From: Acetobacter sacchari
Lineage (GTDB): Bacteria > Pseudomonadota > Alphaproteobacteria > Acetobacterales > Acetobacteraceae
DNA length: 64,000 bases
Reading direction: 5' to 3'
Assembly: GCF_017377715.1 (NCBI RefSeq)
Contig: NZ_JAFVMF010000016.1
Coordinates: 43,632 to 107,631, forward strand
Every line of letters starts with the position of its first letter. The first letter of the stretch is position 1. The notes under the pieces were generated by a model. That model was not told the DNA's origin and did no database searches. It saw only the letters and a list, made by a program, of their open reading frames with translations. Shown here in pieces: positions 1 through 11,255 of the stretch. The translations under genes and the position numbers were made by a program.

Positions 1-1814
1 AGGGCGTACGGCGATGTCATCCGAAACCCGTCAATGTTTACCTGCATTTTCTTGTATCGCAGCTTGTAGCCCACTTCGTACTCTTCCGAGTGCGCGATCG
101 GGAGAGCGATATTCGTGTTGGTGTAGCTGGCGCTGTTCGGCGTGACAGGGCCAGCTTCAACTGATTGCCCGTAGGTAAAATAGAGAGTCTGATTTTTGGT
201 CGGCTTGTAAATCAGACTGGTTGTCGGACTAAAAGCCGCAGACGTGTCAAATGTTTTTCTCAGAGCGCTTTGGGCGTTAAGCGCGCCTTCCTGGTTGATC
301 CAGCTCCAGGAAAGGGTGCCCATAATCGACCAGTGTTCGTTGAATTTTATGGTGTCGCCCACGATAAAAGACTGACTGGTCACACTGCTGGATTTGTAGC
401 GTCCACGGTAATAGGGCTGCGAACCCCTGTTTGACGTGGTTTCATACAGATTTCCCAAACCCAGGTTCTGCGCGCTGGTCACGGCGGCCACCGGGTTGTA
501 ATTCCCCATCATATAACCATTGGTGCCTATGACGAGGTCATGCTGGATGGGGCCAGTGTGAACGCGCCCATTAATATAGGCCATGTTACTGCCAACACGA
601 AAATCATCTGCGGTCGTGGTGGCGGTCGCCTTCGAGCTGTACCAGCCATCGCTGCCTTTTCGTCCGCCACAGGTGCTGCTGCCGTCGCACAGCGTATCGG
701 TTACGCCGAAAGATTGCCGCGCCGCATCCTGATAGAGACCGCCGAGCGTAAAGCTCCAGTTCTCGTTGAATTCATGCTTGATTTTGGCAAGAAACGTGTT
801 GGTCTCCATGTGGTACCCGCTCCAGTCTGGAGCCAGACGCTTGCTGAGGTCCGGGGCCTCGGGCAATTTATCTCCACCAACGCCTGTCGCCAGAATACCG
901 AACGCAGGCGCCCCGCCGCGCTGATCATAGGTGTAATGACTGGCGTCGATTTCGATAACCGTTTTATTGTCAAGGTGAATATCGAAATCGCCACTCACCA
1001 TATCGCGACGCAGCCAGCTACCCTGTGCGTAGGAAGTGCCGTTTGCGTGCAACAGGTTCAAACGATATCCGAACCAGCCATTCCGACCCACGCGACCAGA
1101 AATATCGCCGTTGACCGTTGGGGTGCCTATGGAATCAACGCCTATCGAGAACCTTTCCGTCTGACGGTCGGTAGGACGTTTTAGTGTATACTCGAAGACG
1201 CCAGCCGGATTCTGGGGTCCGTACATTGCGCCGGCAAGCCCGTTGAGAACCTGCAGGTTATCGACCTGTTCGGCGGGATAAGGCGTGGTCGACACCACGT
1301 TCAGGCCGTCCAGACGAGAGTTGGCGACAACATCGGCCTCAAAGCCGCGCGATTGCGGACGAGAGGTGTTGGGGTCGCCCCGGATCTCCAGCTGCACGGA
1401 CGGCAAATATTGCGCCATGTCGTTCAGGTTGCGGATCTGCTGATTGATGATGACGTCGTGCGGGACGCCCATGATGGAATAAGGCGTGTCCAGCGTGTCG
1501 CGGTTACCCAGCGGCCCAAGATAGACGGTTTTATTCATATACCTGGCATGGGCGCCGTCGGCCACATGATGACCATGAACCGTGACCGTTTCGCCGCCTG
1601 AACCGTCAAGCGTCCCCGCGATCGGGGTCGTGGAAGCGGATTTTGGTCCCTGGGCGGCCTTGTTCACGCCGACTTTTGCCGTGGCTGACTTGGCTGGTTG
1701 TATCTTCTTCTCAGGAGCGGAAGCCGGAGCCGGCGCAGCAGCCAGCGCTGACGTTGTCAGCAGGAACGTGGCAAGCATGCCGATACAAAACGGATTGTAA
1801 GAACGGTCGTGCAT
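1..1814 (-). CDS. TonB-dependent (siderophore-type) receptor, 3' end outside window
   Basis: Outer-membrane receptor that takes up an iron chelate or similar ligand using TonB energy. The minus-strand frame stays open from the ATG at 1814 to the window edge, about 604 codons. The first 25 or so residues form a signal peptide (ATFLLTTSALA). A linker rich in Ala, Pro and Lys follows, then a TonB-box-like ETVTVHG near residue 60. The plug domain contains NDMAQYLPSVQ, RGFEADVV and VLNGLAGAMYGPQNPAG, typical of siderophore receptors. After about residue 210 the sequence alternates in the way of a beta-barrel. The C-terminal strands are missing. The ligand cannot be told from sequence, and I see no convincing Fur box upstream. 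Confidence 0.9.
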   Translation of the reverse strand, partial: MHDRSYNPFCIGMLATFLLTTSALAAAPAPASAPEKKIQPAKSATAKVGVNKAAQGPKSASTTPIAGTLDGSGGETVTVHGHHVADGAHARYMNKTVYLGPLGNRDTLDTPYSIMGVPHDVIINQQIRNLNDMAQYLPSVQLEIRGDPNTSRPQSRGFEADVVANSRLDGLNVVSTTPYPAEQVDNLQVLNGLAGAMYGPQNPAGVFEYTLKRPTDRQTERFSIGVDSIGTPTVNGDISGRVGRNGWFGYRLNLLHANGTSYAQGSWLRRDMVSGDFDIHLDNKTVIEIDASHYTYDQRGGAPAFGILATGVGGDKLPEAPDLSKRLAPDWSGYHMETNTFLAKIKHEFNENWSFTLGGLYQDAARQSFGVTDTLCDGSSTCGGRKGSDGWYSSKATATTTADDFRVGSNMAYINGRVHTGPIQHDLVIGTNGYMMGNYNPVAAVTSAQNLGLGNLYETTSNRGSQPYYRGRYKSSSVTSQSFIVGDTIKFNEHWSIMGTLSWSWINQEGALNAQSALRKTFDTSAAFSPTTSLIYKPTKNQTLYFTYGQSVEAGPVTPNSASYTNTNIALPIAHSEEYEVGYKLRYKKMQVNIDGFRMTSPYA

Positions 1815-2471
1815 AAGTGGGCAGAGTCCGCGACTGAGCTGGGAAAGGAACAGTTCAACTCTCTGCCAAGCGCGCCCCGGGATGTCTATATACAAACAGA
1901 CACATTTCTGTATCGGACCGTATACAACCGCAGGGTGATGCAAAAATAATACAGCCGACCACACGTCTCTTGTGACGTTCCGTCAGTTAATTCCGACGGT
2001 AGCTCCGGCGGACGCCGTCCCTGCCTAAAGATTGTTTTCTCCGCGCGGTTATGTTCCGGCCCCCTCCCTCGGATCAATGAGAAAACACTCGATGATTTTT
2101 ATATTTTACGAAACAGACAGATGTTTTTCCGAAGATTCCCGCAGTCCGTTTTTGACGAAATAGCCAGCCTTGTCCGCCGCTCCGAGAGCTTATCGATACG
2201 AGGATCATCGCTATGCGCCTCACCAACGACGACAGTCGGGAACCGACTCCATCAGCGAGGTTCATCTTTCATGAGGTCCGCCCTCAAACCGAGCGGTCAG
2301 CGACGCCGCTTGCCCTCGCCATAGACAGCGACACAAACTTCCAACGTTATTGCGATAACGGAATCGTATCATGCACAGGACTGATATCGTTGTCGCCTGA
2401 TGACCTCAGGCCTCATTTCCGGCCTGCGCTAACCGGCCATGTTCCCCATCCAGAACGGACGCCACGTCAGG
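1815..2471. other. Intergenic region upstream of the TonB-dependent receptor, no supported gene
   Basis: About 650 bases lie between the receptor start and the stop of the TSUP exporter. Several short frames are open on both strands, but none has a convincing ribosome binding site, domain or sensible composition. Near 1886-1920 there is a weak inverted repeat (ACAGA, six bases, TCTGT). The stretch 2090-2120 is AT-rich and could hold a promoter, but no clear -35/-10 pair was identified. Confidence 0.5.
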
Positions 2472-3227
2472 TCAGATGACACCCGGAAACCATAGGCGAG
2501 CGAAAAACGCCGCCGTCACTAAAGCCGTCGCGGTAATGGTCATCGCGCGAACGACGCCTGACGGCAGACGACGCCCCAACCGTGCGCCCAGAACGCCGCC
2601 CAGCAATCCACCGAGCAGGGCGACGATCACGCCGGGCCAGCTTATGGCATGCGCAACGACGAAGGCCGCAATAGCGGCTGTGTTCGCCAGCGTAACCATC
2701 AGGGTTCGCGGCCCGTTAAGCGCTTTGATGTCCCGTTCGCCGAGCAACGACCATGCCGCCAGCATCATCAACCCGACCGCGCCTCCGAAATAGCCGCCAT
2801 AGACGCCCAACCCGAATTGAATCAGCAGAATCGGACCGCGAGGCAGCTTGCCGTGCAGCGAGTCCCCTACCCTTCTGCCAAAGGCCAGAGCGAGCGTCGC
2901 TAGCAGCAGCAACCACGGCACGATCTCGTCGAACGCCCGACCCGGCGTGAAAAGCAGCAACAGGCCGCCAGCCAAGCCGCCGACAAGGGTGACGGGCGCG
3001 AGGCGCTGAAGCGAAACCCCACATACCGGATGGAGACCGGCGCGATAGGTCCAGGCGCTTGCGGCTCCTCCCGGCCAAAGGGCGACCGTGCTGGAAGCGT
3101 TGGCAGTCACGGGCGGAAGACCCGCAGCCAGAAATGCGGGAAACATGACGAACGAGCCGCCGCCCGCCAGCGCGTTCATCGCGCCAGCCAGCGTCCCGGC
3201 TATGAACAGCAGCGAAAGATGGTCCAT
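2472..3227 (-). CDS. TSUP family (TauE/SafE) membrane transporter
   Basis: A 251-residue integral membrane protein of the TauE/SafE (TSUP) family, which exports or takes up small sulfur-containing or organic anions such as sulfite or sulfoacetate. It is strongly hydrophobic, with about seven or eight membrane segments. The N-terminal half carries the family signature NALAGGGSF (residues 19-27), and the second half repeats the pattern around GVYGGYFGGAVG, as expected of the duplicated fold. It lies just downstream of lepA on the same strand with an 87-base gap, but no functional link is apparent. The substrate is unknown. Confidence 0.85.
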   Translation of the reverse strand: MDHLSLLFIAGTLAGAMNALAGGGSFVMFPAFLAAGLPPVTANASSTVALWPGGAASAWTYRAGLHPVCGVSLQRLAPVTLVGGLAGGLLLLFTPGRAFDEIVPWLLLLATLALAFGRRVGDSLHGKLPRGPILLIQFGLGVYGGYFGGAVGLMMLAAWSLLGERDIKALNGPRTLMVTLANTAAIAAFVVAHAISWPGVIVALLGGLLGGVLGARLGRRLPSGVVRAMTITATALVTAAFFARLWFPGVI

Positions 3228-3314
3228 CTCCCGACGCTGCGCCCGACGTCGTCGCCGTTCAAGGCCGCGCGGCTCGGACGCGCGACAACGTGAAACCGGT
3301 GGTTGAACCCGCTA

Positions 3315-5120
<1,806 letters not shown>

Positions 5121-5276
5121 GCGCGTCCCATAGGCGATAAACTGGGAAAAGTCAGCCATCCAGATGAGCAAAGATTCGCTCAAAGAACCTACGCCCGCCC
5201 CCGCGCCTGCAAGGAATGACGGCGAGCCGCGCAGGGTGCTCTCGCCTCATGTTTGAGGCCGCGCTACAGTTCCCAC

Positions 5277-7127
5277 ATGGTTTATGAATTTTCGCGCCCC
5301 TATCGCGGATCAACCGCTGATTCCCGCTTCTCCCCAGACGGCGCGAACGGCCCGTCGGCGCGCCTGAACGATGGTGAGCCGCCGCGCTGGGATCTCTCCG
5401 ATCTCTACGCGGCCCCCGACTCGCAGAAGCTCGTCGCCGACAAAACGCACGCAGCCGAGGACGCCCGCGCGTTTCAGGACACCTATCGCGGTCGCGTAGC
5501 CAGCCTGAGCGGCAAGGAACTCGCGGAGGCGATCGAAACCTACGAGGCGATCGACGAAACCCTCGGCCGGATCGGCTCCTTTGCATCCCTGTCGTTCTCA
5601 GCCGACATGGCGGACGCGGGCGTCGCCAAATTCAACCAGTCAGTGACGGAGACCCTGTCCGACATCTCCTCCAGCCTGCTGTTCTTCACGCTGGAACTGA
5701 ACCGGATCGAGGACGCTGACCTCGAACTGAAACTGCAGACTCCCGAACTGGCCCGTTGGAGCCCGTTTCTGCGCGACCTACGCATGTTCCGCGCCCATCA
5801 ACTCGCCGACGACATCGAACAGGTGCTGCTGGAAAAATCCGTCACCGGCGCAAGCGCGTGGCGCCGCCTTTATGACGAGCATCTCGCTGCCCTGCGCGTG
5901 CCTTTCGGCGGCGCCCCCCTGACGCTGGGCGATACTCTCAACCGGATGTCCGATCCTGACCGCTCCGTGCGCGAGCGCGCAGCCAAGGCTGTCGGCGCCA
6001 CGCTGCAGGACAACCTGCGCATGCTCTCTCTGGTCACCAACACGCTGGCCAAGGACAAGGCGATCTCGGACAAGCTGCGCGGTTACGCGCGCCCCGAATC
6101 CTACCGCAACGTCTCGAACATGGTCGAAGACGAAGTCGTCGACGCCCTTGTCTCCGCCGTCGTCGCCGATTACCCGCGCCTCTCCCATCGCTATTACGCG
6201 CTCAAGGCGAAATGGCTCGGGCTTGAGAAACTGGAGCATTGGGACCGTAACGCGCCGCTGCCGGACGTGAATGAGAGCGACATTTCCTGGCCCGAGGCGA
6301 CGCGCATCGTGCGACAGGCGTATGACGGCTTTGATCCCCGGCTTGGACGGATCGTCGGCGAATTTCTCGACAAGCCATGGATCGACGCAGCGCCCGTGCC
6401 GGGCAAATCCTCCGGCGCCTTCGCGCACCCGACGGTGCCGTCCGCGCATCCCTATATCCTGATGAATTTCCGCGGCCGCACGCGCGACGTCATGACCCTT
6501 GCTCACGAAATCGGACACGGCGTGCATCAGACGCTTGCGGGGGAGCAGGGTTATTTCATGTCTGCGACCCCGTTGACGCTGGCCGAAACCGCCAGCGTCT
6601 TTGGCGAGATGCTGACGTTCCAGCACCTACTCGACGCCGAGAAGGACCCGACGCAACGGCGGCTGATGCTGGCGTCCAAGGTCGAGGACATGCTGAACAC
6701 GGTCGTCCGACAGATCGCCTTCTACCGGTTCGAGAGCCTCGTTCATAACGAACGTCGCGACGGGGAGCTTCTGCCGGAGCGGATCGGCGAATTGTGGCGT
6801 CAGGTGCAGACGGAAAGCCTCGGCCCGGCTTTCAACTTCACGCCGGATTACGACACGTACTGGTCATACGTCCCGCACTTCATCCATTCGCCGTTCTACG
6901 TCTACGCATACGCGTTCGGCGACTGTCTGGTGAACGCCCTGTATGGCGTGTATCGCGAAAACGGCTCGGGTTTTCAGGATAAATATATCGCCATGCTGCA
7001 GGCAGGCGGCACGCTGCGCCACAAGGAACTGCTGGCGCCGTTCGGGCTGGACGCCAGCGACCCTGCCTTCTGGCGCAAGGGACTGGACGTTATTTCCGGC
7101 TTCATAGATCAGTTGGAGAGTGCCTGA
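5277..7127 (+). CDS. M3 family oligoendopeptidase (PepF-like)
   Basis: Cytoplasmic zinc metallopeptidase that cleaves short peptides. The 616-residue protein has the M3 zinc motif HEIGH near residue 410 (ligands both His) and the downstream third-ligand segment LAETASVFGEM. The all-alpha N-terminal domain is typical of PepF/M3B enzymes. The ATG at 5277 was chosen over a TTG eight codons earlier because the extra residues look unrelated to the family. The stop codon sits one base before the ATG of the next gene, so the two are probably co-transcribed. Confidence 0.93.
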   Translation: MVYEFSRPYRGSTADSRFSPDGANGPSARLNDGEPPRWDLSDLYAAPDSQKLVADKTHAAEDARAFQDTYRGRVASLSGKELAEAIETYEAIDETLGRIGSFASLSFSADMADAGVAKFNQSVTETLSDISSSLLFFTLELNRIEDADLELKLQTPELARWSPFLRDLRMFRAHQLADDIEQVLLEKSVTGASAWRRLYDEHLAALRVPFGGAPLTLGDTLNRMSDPDRSVRERAAKAVGATLQDNLRMLSLVTNTLAKDKAISDKLRGYARPESYRNVSNMVEDEVVDALVSAVVADYPRLSHRYYALKAKWLGLEKLEHWDRNAPLPDVNESDISWPEATRIVRQAYDGFDPRLGRIVGEFLDKPWIDAAPVPGKSSGAFAHPTVPSAHPYILMNFRGRTRDVMTLAHEIGHGVHQTLAGEQGYFMSATPLTLAETASVFGEMLTFQHLLDAEKDPTQRRLMLASKVEDMLNTVVRQIAFYRFESLVHNERRDGELLPERIGELWRQVQTESLGPAFNFTPDYDTYWSYVPHFIHSPFYVYAYAFGDCLVNALYGVYRENGSGFQDKYIAMLQAGGTLRHKELLAPFGLDASDPAFWRKGLDVISGFIDQLESA

Positions 7128-7128
7128 C

Positions 7129-8484
7129 ATGGCCGGGCGCGATCTGGACGACAGCGGCCTTTTCGGCGAGCTGCGACGTATGGTGCGCACGACCGGAACG
7201 GTTGGCGGCATAGCGGCGCGCATCGCCGGTCATCGCATCGGCATTACCGGCGGCAGCGCCGCGCACGCTGAGGATCTGAAAGGCGTCCTCGGCGGCCTCA
7301 AGGGTCCGCTGATGAAAGCGGCTCAGCTTCTCGCAACAATTCCAGGCGCACTGCCCGACGATTACGCGCTTGAGCTGTCACAGCTCCAGTCGAACGCCCC
7401 GCCCATGGGGTGGAGCTTCGTCCGCCGCCGCATGAGCACGGAACTCGGCCCGAACTGGCAGCAGCGCTTCAAGCAGTTCGGGCAGGAAGCCGCCGCCGCC
7501 GCCAGTTTGGGACAGGTCCACAAGGCCGTCCTGCCTGACGGGAAAATCGTCGCCTGCAAGCTGCAATATCCCGACATGACGACGACGGTCGAAGCCGATC
7601 TCAAGCAGTTTCGCATGGCGATGGGCGTCTACCATCGCCTCGACAACGCCATAAGGCAGGACGACGTCATCGAGGAACTGACCGAGCGCCTGCGCGAAGA
7701 GCTGGACTACACGCGCGAAGCCGCGAACCTGCGGCTTTACGGTGTGATGCTCCGGAACTCCCAATCCGTCACGATACCCCGCACGGTCCCGGATCTCTGC
7801 ACGCGACGCCTGCTGACGATGCAATGGGTGGATGGGCGTTCTTTACAGTCGGTGCTCGACACAAACCCGTCACAGGAAGAGCGCAACGCCATGGCGCGCG
7901 CGTTGTTCGAAGCCTGGTATGTGCCGCTCTATCGCTACGGGGTGATCCATGGCGACCCGCACATGGGCAATTTCACCGTCCGCGACGATTTCGGATTCAA
8001 TCTTCTGGACTTTGGCGCAATCCGTGTGTTTCGTCCGCGCTTCGTGCGCGGCATCATCGAACTTTGCGAAGGCCTACGGGTCGGCGATATCGACAGGACC
8101 GCACATGCCTACGAAATGTGGGGCTTCAGCAATCTGTCGCGTGACACGATGACAGTGCTCAACGAGTGGGCCAGCTTTCTCTACGAACCCCTGATGCAGG
8201 ATCGTGAGCGCGCCATTCAGGAGGACGAAGGTACGATCTTCGGTCGCGATATCGCCGCGCGAGTGCACGCAGGACTGCAACGCACGGGCGGCGTAAAGCC
8301 GCCGCGCGAGTTTGTTCTGGTGGATCGTTCCGCCATCGGGCTTGGCTCCGTATTCATGCGTCTGGGCGCGAAATTGAACTGGCACCGAATGTTCCAGGAC
8401 CTGATTGCAGATTTCAATGAGGACGACCTCGCACGCCGTCAACAGGCGGCGCTTCAGGAAGCCGGGGTAAAAGTCGGCGTGTAA
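7129..8484 (+). CDS. ABC1/AarF/UbiB-type atypical kinase
   Basis: Member of the ABC1 (ADCK/UbiB) atypical kinase family, which supports ubiquinone biosynthesis or membrane lipid handling. The 451-residue protein carries the family segment KAAQLLATIPGALP, where the classical KxGQ motif reads KAAQ. It also has the Ala-rich nucleotide loop AAAASLGQVHKA, the lysine in VACKLQ, the catalytic-loop HGDPHMGN and the metal-binding LLDFGA. A ribosome site GGAGAG lies eight bases before the ATG at 7129. A GTG three codons earlier is possible but would overlap the upstream stop. It is likely translationally coupled to the peptidase gene. The true substrate of this subfamily is not established. Confidence 0.88.
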   Translation: MAGRDLDDSGLFGELRRMVRTTGTVGGIAARIAGHRIGITGGSAAHAEDLKGVLGGLKGPLMKAAQLLATIPGALPDDYALELSQLQSNAPPMGWSFVRRRMSTELGPNWQQRFKQFGQEAAAAASLGQVHKAVLPDGKIVACKLQYPDMTTTVEADLKQFRMAMGVYHRLDNAIRQDDVIEELTERLREELDYTREAANLRLYGVMLRNSQSVTIPRTVPDLCTRRLLTMQWVDGRSLQSVLDTNPSQEERNAMARALFEAWYVPLYRYGVIHGDPHMGNFTVRDDFGFNLLDFGAIRVFRPRFVRGIIELCEGLRVGDIDRTAHAYEMWGFSNLSRDTMTVLNEWASFLYEPLMQDRERAIQEDEGTIFGRDIAARVHAGLQRTGGVKPPREFVLVDRSAIGLGSVFMRLGAKLNWHRMFQDLIADFNEDDLARRQQAALQEAGVKVGV

Positions 8485-8916
8485 GTCAGTGCGCTCAGGC
8501 GTACACGGCAGTTTTCTTCTGTCCCTGCCACGCCATGCGCACACGCGTACAACCCTCGTGTTAACGCACCCCTGAAGTTATGTCCGTCAGCGTCCCGATG
8601 GGCGCATGTTCGGAGTATCCCTTCTCCACCACGATCAAGCGCAATCGCCACGCTGGCTGGGCCTTGGCATTTTTTCACCCGCCGCAATTCAAGTTTCGGC
8701 CCGTGCGCTTGTGCGACGCGCCGAAACTGTTCGTAACGCGTCAAAAGAAAAATATGTGATATACAGGACGCACAGGACATTCCTGTTTGTCTCCCATAAC
8801 AGGATACACCCGATGAACGCCCACCGGACGTCGACTCGCGGCGCGCTATCGTGCTGCCCGGCTGGGCGCGCGCGTCTTAATTTTCTAGAAAATTCTCCGA
8901 AATATCGTGTGAATTC
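8485..8916. other. Intergenic region between the ABC1 kinase and the acyltransferase
   Basis: These 432 bases contain no supported gene; the small open frames lack ribosome sites and recognisable content. There is an inverted repeat CCTGTT (8782-8787) and AACAGG (8798-8803) with a ten-base spacer. A longer AT-rich palindrome near the acyltransferase start is listed separately. The region probably holds the acyltransferase promoter. Confidence 0.5.
8879..8894. promoter_or_regulatory. Perfect 16-bp AT-rich palindrome upstream of the acyltransferase
   Basis: AATTTTCTAGAAAATT is a perfect palindrome centred about 30 bases before the ATG at 8917, in otherwise GC-rich DNA. Its position fits a repressor site over the promoter or leader, or simply a strong AT-rich promoter element. 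No regulator can be assigned from sequence. Confidence 0.45.
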
Positions 8917-9846
8917 ATGAGTGCAGACATCACGCCGTCCCGAAGCCGCCGCTTCCGGGCCTATATGACGGAAATGAGTTTCAACGGCGCAGTCGGCCTG
9001 ATGCGCCTTATCGGCCCGGCTCAGGCCTCTCATGTCGGCGCGAAACTGGCCGGATTTATCGGTCCTTTTCTCTCATCCACGCGAACGGGGATGCAGAATC
9101 TGGCAATCGCTTTCCCTGACATGGAAGACAGGGAGAGAAAGCAGGTCGTGCGTGGAGCCTGGAACAATCTTGGCCGCGTAATCGGAGAGTTTTCCCATCT
9201 CCGAAACTTCGCTCGCACATCCAGCGGACCGGGATGGGAAATCGCGGGAGAGGAACATATCGCAGCCGCGTGGCGGAATGGACAGCCTCCGATTTTCTTT
9301 TCTGCCCATGTCGGAAATTGGGAAATGATTCTTCCGATTGCTGGCGCTTTGGGATTGCCGGTCAGCGGGGTTTACCGCGCGGCGTCGAATCCGATCGTCG
9401 AGCGCCTCGTTCAGGGCATCCGCGATGAAGCGGGGAATGGAACATCTATGTTCCCCAAGGGATCGCGCGGCGCCCGATCCATCGTCGGACACATGGCTTC
9501 AGGCGGGACAGTCGGTCTTCTTGTCGATCAGAAAATGAACGATGGCATCGCCGTCCCTTTTTTCGGCAGGGATGCGTGGACCGCGCCTGCCCTCGCGCAG
9601 TTGGCAATGCGCTTTCAGCGCGACATCGTGCCCATCCGCGTCGTACGGCTCGGCGCCGCGCGTTTTCAGCTTATTTGTGAACCAGCCCTGACAATTACGA
9701 AGACAGGAGAGCGCGCAGCGGACGAGCTCTCCATCATGAAACTTGTCAACGCGCATGTCGAACGATGGGTCAAGGAAGAGCCGCATCAATGGTTGTGGTT
9801 TCATCGCAGATGGCCCAAGCACGAGGCCACCGCAACCTCGCGCTGA
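8917..9846 (+). CDS. LpxL/HtrB-like lysophospholipid or lipid A acyltransferase
   Basis: Inner-membrane acyltransferase of the LpxL/LpxM (HtrB) family, which transfers a fatty acyl chain to a lipid A precursor or a related lipid. The 309-residue length is typical. The catalytic motif H-x4-E is HVGNWE at 131-136. Downstream blocks GVYRAASNP and FPKGSRGARSI match the family's acceptor and phosphate-binding regions, and VGLLVDQKMNDG is the usual later block. An N-terminal hydrophobic anchor is weak but present around residues 40-52. It stands alone, behind a long leader that contains a perfect palindrome. Confidence 0.9.
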   Translation: MSADITPSRSRRFRAYMTEMSFNGAVGLMRLIGPAQASHVGAKLAGFIGPFLSSTRTGMQNLAIAFPDMEDRERKQVVRGAWNNLGRVIGEFSHLRNFARTSSGPGWEIAGEEHIAAAWRNGQPPIFFSAHVGNWEMILPIAGALGLPVSGVYRAASNPIVERLVQGIRDEAGNGTSMFPKGSRGARSIVGHMASGGTVGLLVDQKMNDGIAVPFFGRDAWTAPALAQLAMRFQRDIVPIRVVRLGAARFQLICEPALTITKTGERAADELSIMKLVNAHVERWVKEEPHQWLWFHRRWPKHEATATSR

Positions 9847-10049
9847 GGGACGCGACCACCCCTTCGCTCCTGCGCTTATCATGAGCAGGTTTTTCGCAAA
9901 GCTGTCCTGATAAACTCGAGTCCATGTTTGCGGCTGCGCGGCCTCATGCGTAATCTCGGCGAATTCTGAGTCCGCCGTGTCCTGCCAACGTCAGGTTTCG
10001 ATCCAAATGGCGGCCTCTGCCCACAACACCGCGCGCGAGGCGTCAGACC

Positions 10050-10478
10050 ATGGCTTTTTCAGACGACGCCATCGAACATCTCGCCCGACGATTGCTCGAT
10101 TACAGCCTTCCCAAACACGAGTGGACGCATGAAGCCCACTTTGCAGCGACCTTGTGGCTTTTGAGAAAGCGCCCTGAGCTCACGACTCCGGACGCGTTAC
10201 GCGCCATCATCACCACTTACAATGACGCCACCAACACGCCGAACACCGATGTCAGCGGCTATCACCACACCATCACGCAGGCGTCCCTGAGAGGCGCCCG
10301 GCATCATCTGACGACACACCCGCCGGAGACGCCGCTGCATATCCTGCTCGGTCACACCATGGCGTCACCCCTCGGACGCTCGGACTGGCTTCTGTCCTAC
10401 TGGACCCGCCCGATTCTTTTCAGTCCCGTCGCCAGACGCACGTGGGTAGACCCCGACTTTTCCGCTCTTCCTTTTTGA
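10050..10478 (+). CDS. Conserved small protein of unknown function (WTHEAH motif)
   Basis: A 142-residue soluble protein that I do not place in a named family. Histidines are unusually frequent: WTHEAHFAA near residues 25-33, then GYHHTITQASLRG and ARHHLTTH. Clustered His and Glu like these suggest a metal site in a helical protein, but that is inference. The C-terminal half contains SDWLLSYW. It lies 203 bases after the acyltransferase and 107 bases before the acuR-like gene, on the same strand. Composition matches the neighbours, so it looks like a resident gene. Confidence 0.7.
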   Translation: MAFSDDAIEHLARRLLDYSLPKHEWTHEAHFAATLWLLRKRPELTTPDALRAIITTYNDATNTPNTDVSGYHHTITQASLRGARHHLTTHPPETPLHILLGHTMASPLGRSDWLLSYWTRPILFSPVARRTWVDPDFSALPF

Positions 10479-10559
10479 ACCCTCCCTCGCGCCAAGCGGT
10501 GTTGGCGCGATCCCTCTCATTTTCTTGATCTCACTCTGCTGCTTCGTAACTTGTTTAAT

Positions 10560-10573
10560 TAGACGATCGTCTA
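10560..10573. promoter_or_regulatory. Palindromic operator of the AcuR-like repressor
   Basis: TAGACGATCGTCTA is a perfect 14-bp palindrome ending 12 bases before the ATG of the TetR-type gene at 10586. The TAGAC...GTCTA arrangement resembles sites described for AcuR regulators of acuR-acuI operons, so autoregulation of this pair is likely. A possible degenerate half (TTAGACAAACGACG) lies near 11211, between the two genes. Confidence 0.7.
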
Positions 10574-10585
10574 CAATATTGCGCC

Positions 10586-11215
10586 ATGGACGCAACCGCC
10601 CCTACCCGGCGCAGAGGACGCCCCCCCGGACGCGCCAACACGCACGCAGCTACGCGCGAACGACTTTTGCGAGCGGGCGTGGCGGCCCTTACTGAACAGG
10701 GGTTTCTTGCAACGGGACTCGACACGATCCTTAAAGACGCAAGCGTGCCCAAGGGCTCGTTTTATTACTACTTCGACAGTAAAGAGGCATTGGGGCTGGC
10801 CCTGATCGACTCCTATGCTGACTATTTCAACGGCAAACTGGACAAATGGCTGACGGACAGAGACGTCCCTCCCCTAAGGCGGGTGGAGAACTTTGTCGCC
10901 GACGCAGCCGCCGGCATGACGCGGCATGACTTTCGACGCGGTTGTCTGATCGGGAACCTCACACAGGAATTCTCCTCTGTTCCCGAGAGCCTACAATTGG
11001 CGTTGCAGAACGTCATGCGCGAGTGGGAGCGACGTCTGGCAGCCTGCCTCACAGAATTTGATGCCGGACGAGCTCAAATCTGGGCGAATTTTTTCTGGAT
11101 CGGCTGGGAAGGCGCCGTGCTCCGCGCGCGTATGGAACGTTCTTCACGACCCCTCGACATTTTCGCAAACGGTTTCTTCGTGCTCGTTCGCGGCGGGCGG
11201 TCGCCGTCCGATTAG
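10586..11215 (+). CDS. acuR: TetR/AcrR family repressor, AcuR-like
   Basis: DNA-binding repressor that probably responds to acrylate or a related compound and controls the adjacent reductase gene. The 209-residue protein starts with a basic tail (RRRGRPPGR). The TetR helix-turn-helix follows at about residues 24-70 (GFLATGLDTILKDASV, then GSFYYYFDSKEALG). The C-terminal ligand domain is divergent, as usual. A perfect palindrome just upstream and a 40-base gap to the acuI-like gene support an autoregulated acuR-acuI operon. The symbol rests on context and family; the inducer is not shown by the sequence. Confidence 0.82.
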   Translation: MDATAPTRRRGRPPGRANTHAATRERLLRAGVAALTEQGFLATGLDTILKDASVPKGSFYYYFDSKEALGLALIDSYADYFNGKLDKWLTDRDVPPLRRVENFVADAAAGMTRHDFRRGCLIGNLTQEFSSVPESLQLALQNVMREWERRLAACLTEFDAGRAQIWANFFWIGWEGAVLRARMERSSRPLDIFANGFFVLVRGGRSPSD

Positions 11216-11255
11216 ACAAACGACGCTTCACCAACCTTCTGAAGAGAACCTCTCA

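Noticed and set aside
540..1184. Long plus-strand open frame inside the TonB receptor
   Set aside because: It is the opposite-strand shadow of a clear receptor frame and has no recognisable domain or ribosome site.
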